Shown: piece after piece, positions 59,935-64,000 of the stretch | Position numbering within the stretch: position 1 is the stretch's first letter | How the letters are laid out: the number at the start of each line of letters is the position of its first letter | NCBI GenBank assembly: GCA_964194625.1 | Contig: CAXMNC010000230.1 | Location: 1-64,000 of the forward strand | Direction of reading: 5' to 3' | DNA length: 64,000 nt | DNA from: SPGG2 sp964194625 | GTDB taxonomy: Bacteria; Pseudomonadota; Gammaproteobacteria; Acidiferrobacterales; SPGG2 | Translations under genes and position numbers: made by a program | Notes under the pieces: generated by a model | Told to the model about the DNA's origin: nothing | Databases searched by the model: none | The model's input: the letters and a program-made list of their open reading frames with translations, nothing else

Positions 59935-60345
59935 CCAGAGGTTTGTGATCTATAGTTTTAGGCGGGTGTTCAACCGAGGCAATGCACAAATGCAACCGAA
60001 AGCAGGCGCAGCCGCCGGCTACAAAAGCAGTGAGCGGCGTAAATCAATGAGACGCACAAAGGCGGATCGCCGCACCCTAACTCGGGCGCCACGATACTGG
60101 TCGTCGCCAGGACGACTGATTTAGCAGACCAAATTCGATCCAACACCACGTAGGGTTGGGACTCGTAGACAGCGAGGACGTGCCGGATGTCGGTGCGTCG
60201 TTTGCTATGCACCGCCGCCTTGAGGGCGTGAAATAGTTTGCAACCCTGGCCTAGTGTCACTGTAACGCGATTCTTCAAATCTTCGAATCGATTTACAAGT
60301 TCGCGTTTCCTGCTTGCACCGGGAAACGGTAGTACTCTCATTTTC
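59935..60345. other. Stretch with no supported gene, possibly decayed
   Basis: On the minus strand a frame of 146 codons (59970-60410) is open, but its translation has no recognisable family, no RBS and overlaps the Fpg remnant on the other strand. It lies where the 5' half of the broken Fpg gene should be. I could not recover that half in any frame. Confidence 0.4.
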
Positions 60346-60350
60346 TTTAT

Positions 60351-60851
60351 GTGCCCCTCGAAGTGCGTTCGGGCAGTGGATTCCGGGATGCGCTTTCGAA
60401 AGAAAACCACACACTCAAACGTGCGCTCACCGACCCGCGTATCATAAGCGGCATCGGGAATTCATATTCAGACGAAATCCTACTTGCCGCTAGGCTGTCG
60501 CCGTTCAAACAAACGCGCATGCTTTCGGGCGATGAGTTTACGCGCCTATACCGCGCTGCGGTTGAAACACTGACGTATTGGATCGAGAAGCTGCGTATGG
60601 ATGTGGGTGATTCTTTTCCGGAGAAGGTAAGCGCTTTTCGTGAGGGGATGGTGGTGCACGGTCGTTACCGTGAGTCCTGTCGTGTATGCGGCGCTCCGAT
60701 CCAGTGAATCGTCCATGCAGAGAATGAATGCAATTCCTGCGCGCGCTGCCAAACTGGCGGTAGGCTTTTGGCAGATCGTGCGCGCTCGCGCCTGCTCAAG
60801 GCCAACTGGCCGAAGACGCCGGACGAGCGAGAAGGGCACAGACCCTCATGA
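60351..60851 (+). pseudogene. C-terminal half of a second Fpg/Nei gene, interrupted by TGA
   Basis: The frame reads PLEVRSGSGFRDALSKENHT, LKRALTDPRIISGIGNSYSD and EILLAARLSPFKQTRMLSGD, i.e. the H2TH region of Fpg/Nei, and then CRVCGAPIQ. A TGA at 60705-60707 follows, but the frame continues with IVHAENECNSCARCQTGGRL and LADRARSRLLKANWPKTPDE to 60851. The four zinc-finger cysteines (CRVC, CNSCARC) are on both sides of the stop, and TGA is one transition from the arginine codon CGA expected there. The catalytic N-terminal half is missing. Confidence 0.75.
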
Positions 60852-60942
60852 CCGTGGCCCGGAGCGCATTTGTAGCGTAGGAAATTGGCCCATTCCTTGC
60901 AGGGTGCCCTTTGGGTGAATACTAGAAAGGATACGCAAGGAC

Positions 60943-61206
60943 ATGGTTCTGCCCGTCGAATTGCTCATCGTGGCCGCTGCCACGCTGATTTTTGTGGGAT
61001 CTGTGCGCTTGTACGCCAGCCATAGGCGCGCCGGAATTGAAAGCAAACAGGCCATCACCATACCCCCGAAACGACCAGAACGGCGCCTACGAAAGCGCCG
61101 TCTACGGACCGATCGCCGTGCATGTATCCGCCTGGAGTCCGATAGGCGTCAGGACGGTGGCCGCCGAAGGTCAGATCAATGGGAAGGATATCGAGCCCGG
61201 TTCTGA
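60943..61206 (+). CDS. Small single-TM protein with a basic tail
   Basis: An 87-residue protein: hydrophobic helix MVLPVELLIVAAATLIFVGS, then a strongly basic arginine-rich tail (PERRLRKRRLRTDRR, ESDRRQDGGRRRSDQ). AAGGA lies upstream of the ATG at 60943. No family recognised; probably membrane-attached with the basic part in the cytoplasm. Confidence 0.55.
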   Translation: MVLPVELLIVAAATLIFVGSVRLYASHRRAGIESKQAITIPPKRPERRLRKRRLRTDRRACIRLESDRRQDGGRRRSDQWEGYRARF

Positions 61207-61652
61207 CCGACCTACGGGCTTGGCTGGCCTCCCGTAAGGCCCGCCGATCAGCTTTACTTGAGCCTGACACGTTTCGCGTCCCCTCCCATCGTTTATGGAA
61301 TTACTCCAACGCATCTGCGACTTGCCCCAGTGGTCGCTGTCCGACAGTGCCACAGCCGTTATCCAGCAATTCTGGGCGGGTTTGATCCCCCCTCAGACAA
61401 GGTATTGCTGCTCTCCGAGGGTGTTAAGTGGGTACCGGTCGGTGAGCGCATCATCCAACAGTGGTAATTCGGCTCGGCAATATCCTTTATTTCCACGCCC
61501 GATCGTATATACCTTTTAGAAGCAGGTGGGTTACGTAGGCCACGCGCGACTCGCCAACTCAGCACTTGCTTTCAATCACTCGCTCGGTCGTGGTGGCGGA
61601 GTTGGTATGCTCACGTCCGCCGCGCGCCAAATGGGGTCGCCAAGGGATAGCC
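61207..61652. other. Stretch with no supported gene
   Basis: Frames of up to 75 codons overlap here on both strands. One plus-strand frame ends with DKVLLLSEGVKWVPVGERII, which looks protein-like, but it has no start with RBS and no family. No tRNA or repeat was seen. It presumably includes the promoter of the kinase gene. Confidence 0.4.
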
Positions 61653-64000
61653 GTGAAAACAGCCTTCTGGAAAAAAGACTGGTTTATCGGCCTCGCCGTC
61701 ACCCTACTCTTTGTACTTCTGGCGGATACACACCCGTTGCACTACCTCGACATGAAGGCCTATGACGTTGGTGTGTGGTCTTCTTTAGAACGCACTGCTA
61801 ATGACAACATTGTTGTCATCGCCATTGACGATACTTCCATCGAGCGTATTGGGCAATGGCCGTGGTCACGAAGTGTTCTCGCTGACGTCAATCAGCATCT
61901 TGTCGCGGCACGCCCGGCCGTCATCGGTTATACCTTATCTTTTGACACCGGTCAGAATGACCACGGCCTCGCGGTCTTGCGTGATCTTCGAGATTCGAAC
62001 AAAAAATCGCTAAGCAAGAAAGCCGATGCGTTGCTCAAGAAAGCAATAGGCCGGATTGATAGCGACCGTCGATTGGCGGCCAGCTTTAGAAAATCAGGAA
62101 ATGTCGTGCTTGCCATGCCCTATGAAGTGGGACGCGAGGCGACTGGAGCTAAACTGTCGAAAACGCTGCAGAAGCATACTCTTAGTATCGATAACAACCC
62201 CACGCCACTAAATCTTGCCGGCCTACCGGGTTTTATCCTAAATCCTGATGCGTTGTCGGTCGAACGACTGCATGTGCCGATCCCGGTATTTAGCCGAGCG
62301 GCGGCTGGAATGGGTCTAGGCGCACAGGTATCGCCACGACAGGCCAATATCTCGAGTGTGCCGTTAGTCATGGCCTATGGTGAGCATTATTTGCCTTCGT
62401 TCTCGCTTGCTATGGCAGCCCAAGGTTTGGGTTTGAAGCATAACGATCTGAAAGTGGATTTGGGTGGCCGCGTAAAGTTGGGCGCGGACTGGATGGCGAC
62501 CGATGCAAGGTTGCGGGCCTATCCCTTTTTCTACAAAATGCGCGACGACAGCTCGCCGTTTAAGGTTTTTTCTTTTCGCGATGTGCAAAAACGCAAAGTG
62601 CCGCTGAAGGTGTTTCGCGACAAATTAGTATTGATTGGCCTGACTAGCAGCAGCCTTACGAAGGCATTGGTGACGCCGATCGGCGAGTCCATGGCGCCAG
62701 TGATGGTGATGGCGCACACGATATCGAGTCTCTTAAACGGTGATCTGTATGATGCCTCCAGCCTCACAAGGTGGGGGCGGATGATCGGCTTTCTACTTGT
62801 GGCCTTCTATCTCATGTTTATTCTGCCGCGTCTCAGACTCGGAACCGGTCTCGCCGTAAGCGGGCTAATGTTGATCGCACTTTTCAATGCCCACCTAGTG
62901 TTGATGACATTGAAATCCATGTGGGTGCCATTGATGGTTCCGGCGATAGCTCTGATCACCGGACACCTGTTGTTGGCTGGCAAGCGCATGCTCCACGATA
63001 GGGTGGCTGCATATAAGGTCGAGCTTGCCGAGTCCAATCGTATGCTTGGGCTTTCGTTCCAGTCGCAGGGACATTTAGACATGGCATTCGATAAGTTTCG
63101 CAGGTGCCCAGTTGACCACTCGATGATGGAGCTGCTCTACAATCTTGGGCTCGATTACGAACGCAAGCAGCAATTCAACAAAGCGCACAATGTGTATCAG
63201 CATCTAGCAGAGCATGATTCCAAGTTTCGAGACATCAAAGAGCGCCTGACTCGAAGTAAGGCGGTAGGGGAGACCGGTGTTTTCGTCGGTGGTGTCGGTG
63301 GAGCAGGGGCTGGTACCTTAATCGTTGATGGCGAAGGCCTGCAAAAACCAATGTTGGGGCGCTACGAAATCGAAAAGGAACTGGGCAAGGGCGCAATGGG
63401 TGTCGTCTATATAGGTAAAGACCCCAAGATCAGTCGCGTTCTAGCCATCAAGACATTGGCGTTGTCTCAAGAATTTGAGGGCGACAAACTAGTAGAGGTC
63501 AAAGAGCGATTCTTCCGGGAGGCTAAAACAGCCGGGCGTCTAAACCACCCCAATATCGTAACTATCTACGATGTGGGTGAGGAACAGGACCTTGCCTATA
63601 TCGCCATGGACTATGTGCAGGGTGAAGACCTATCTTTGCATTGCGAACCTGACAAGCTCCTATCGGTCGAGGAAGTGATGGAGATTACGGCTCAGGTAGC
63701 CGAGGCGTTGAACTATGCGCACGATCAGCAGGTTGTACACCGAGATATTAAACCTGCCAATATTATCTATGATCGGGAAAATGGTATCGCCAAGGTAACG
63801 GACTTTGGTATTGCCTGTCTCACCGACACCAGGAATACGAAAACCGGTGTTGTGTTAGGGACACCTTCCTATATGTCACCACAACAGCTCAGCGGCCAAC
63901 GGGTAGATGGACGCTCGGATTTGTTCTCTCTTGGCGTTACATTCTATGAACTGCTCACGGGAGAGCTACCCTTCGATGGCGAGTCGCTTTCTACTCTCGT
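61653..64000 (+). CDS. CHASE2-domain serine/threonine protein kinase (partial, runs off the window)
   Basis: At least 782 residues. After one TM segment (residues 9-24) an extracytoplasmic CHASE2 domain (about 35-350) starts IVVIAIDDTSIERIGQWPWS; three TM helices follow (about 372-450: MIGFLLVAFYLMFILP, AVSGLMLIALFNAHLVLM, MVPAIALITGHLLL). A short TPR-like stretch (LYNLGLDYERKQQFNKAHNV) precedes a Hanks-type kinase: glycine loop ELGKGAMGVVY (576-586), Lys600 in AIKTL, HRDIKPAN (696 on), DFG (717 on) and SPQQLSGQRVDGRSDLFSLG. GTG at 61653 has AAGGGA upstream. CHASE2 senses unknown external signals. Confidence 0.93.
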   Translation, partial: MKTAFWKKDWFIGLAVTLLFVLLADTHPLHYLDMKAYDVGVWSSLERTANDNIVVIAIDDTSIERIGQWPWSRSVLADVNQHLVAARPAVIGYTLSFDTGQNDHGLAVLRDLRDSNKKSLSKKADALLKKAIGRIDSDRRLAASFRKSGNVVLAMPYEVGREATGAKLSKTLQKHTLSIDNNPTPLNLAGLPGFILNPDALSVERLHVPIPVFSRAAAGMGLGAQVSPRQANISSVPLVMAYGEHYLPSFSLAMAAQGLGLKHNDLKVDLGGRVKLGADWMATDARLRAYPFFYKMRDDSSPFKVFSFRDVQKRKVPLKVFRDKLVLIGLTSSSLTKALVTPIGESMAPVMVMAHTISSLLNGDLYDASSLTRWGRMIGFLLVAFYLMFILPRLRLGTGLAVSGLMLIALFNAHLVLMTLKSMWVPLMVPAIALITGHLLLAGKRMLHDRVAAYKVELAESNRMLGLSFQSQGHLDMAFDKFRRCPVDHSMMELLYNLGLDYERKQQFNKAHNVYQHLAEHDSKFRDIKERLTRSKAVGETGVFVGGVGGAGAGTLIVDGEGLQKPMLGRYEIEKELGKGAMGVVYIGKDPKISRVLAIKTLALSQEFEGDKLVEVKERFFREAKTAGRLNHPNIVTIYDVGEEQDLAYIAMDYVQGEDLSLHCEPDKLLSVEEVMEITAQVAEALNYAHDQQVVHRDIKPANIIYDRENGIAKVTDFGIACLTDTRNTKTGVVLGTPSYMSPQQLSGQRVDGRSDLFSLGVTFYELLTGELPFDGESLSTL

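Noticed and set aside
59970..60410. A 146-codon minus-strand gene
   Set aside because: No RBS, no family-like motif, and it overlaps the Fpg remnant, which has clear family sequence on the other strand.
1..64000. CRISPR arrays, rRNA operons and complete insertion sequences
   Set aside because: No regularly spaced direct repeats, no rRNA-like sequence and no complete transposase with terminal inverted repeats were found on reading both strands.

Overview
The window looks like chromosomal DNA of a pseudomonad-type bacterium, most likely an uncultured gammaproteobacterium. This rests on the gene families: ppk1-ppk2-sixA, YdfG, Uup, YcaQ, GcvA-DUF1127, PbpG, GloA/GloB-like enzymes and twin cold-shock genes. 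Some families are equally common in alphaproteobacteria (N-formylglutamate amidohydrolase, the TGS-GTPase neighbourhood, DUF1127), so the class is an inference. I see no rRNA, CRISPR array, complete insertion sequence, plasmid or phage region.

Layout. 1-5.4 kb: a decayed stretch with a possible IS3 transposase scrap, a periplasmic rhodanese, an HpnL-type membrane protein, a GGCT-fold protein, a broken PEP-CTERM-like gene and a secreted protein of unknown function. 5.7-10.6 kb: amine-type metabolism (FAD oxidoreductase, non-pyrrolysine MttB-family methyltransferase, YdfG-type SDR) and an ArsR-SRPBCC pair whose operator overlaps its start codon. 10.9-15.1 kb: HD-GYP protein with an altered GYP motif, a large DUF3604 protein, an ABM-fold protein. 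15.1-19.1 kb: polyphosphate kinases ppk1 and ppk2 facing sixA. 19.1-26.7 kb: repeat-like spacer, epimerase, phosphodiesterase, a korB gene that has lost its 5' end, a CNB protein, membrane proteins, an Arg/His-rich secreted protein, a tRNA-Lys 3' fragment with gene debris behind it, and a 3D-domain lipoprotein. 26.8-33.3 kb: FHA-GGDEF (degenerate), an MFS transporter, and a MotA-like / OmpA-like / TGS-GTPase / HlyU-like gene row. 33.5-39 kb: anchored protein, double zinc ribbon, Uup, esterase, frameshifted GYD gene, N-formylglutamate amidohydrolase, broken redoxin. 39.6-47.8 kb: two cold-shock genes with matching leaders, RRM protein, amber-interrupted CAP gene, a second MotA/ExbB-type operon, an integrase fragment, an M15-like protein, ArsR regulator, YcaQ, PbpG. 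48-54 kb: a heavily mutated CDGSH gene, a CNB-CNB-rhodanese fusion, rhomboid protease, ABC ATPase, GloA, LOG protein, a small secreted protein with an internal TAG. 54-64 kb: zincless-type Fpg, GcvA, DUF1127, GloB-like, PLP decarboxylase, TetR, the C-terminal half of a second Fpg with an internal TGA, and a CHASE2 Ser/Thr kinase that runs off the end.

Two themes stand out. First, gene decay: at least seven recognisable genes are interrupted by single nonsense codons, frameshifts or deletions while their neighbours are intact. This suggests relaxed selection (for example host association or recent niche change) or assembly errors. Second, signalling and envelope energetics: two unrelated MotA/ExbB-type channel operons, degenerate cyclic-di-GMP proteins (GYM for GYP, DDAQF for GGDEF), two cyclic-nucleotide-binding proteins and a CHASE2 kinase. 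The two channel operons are the best candidates for a poorly described system. All family assignments are from reading translations; no database search was run.
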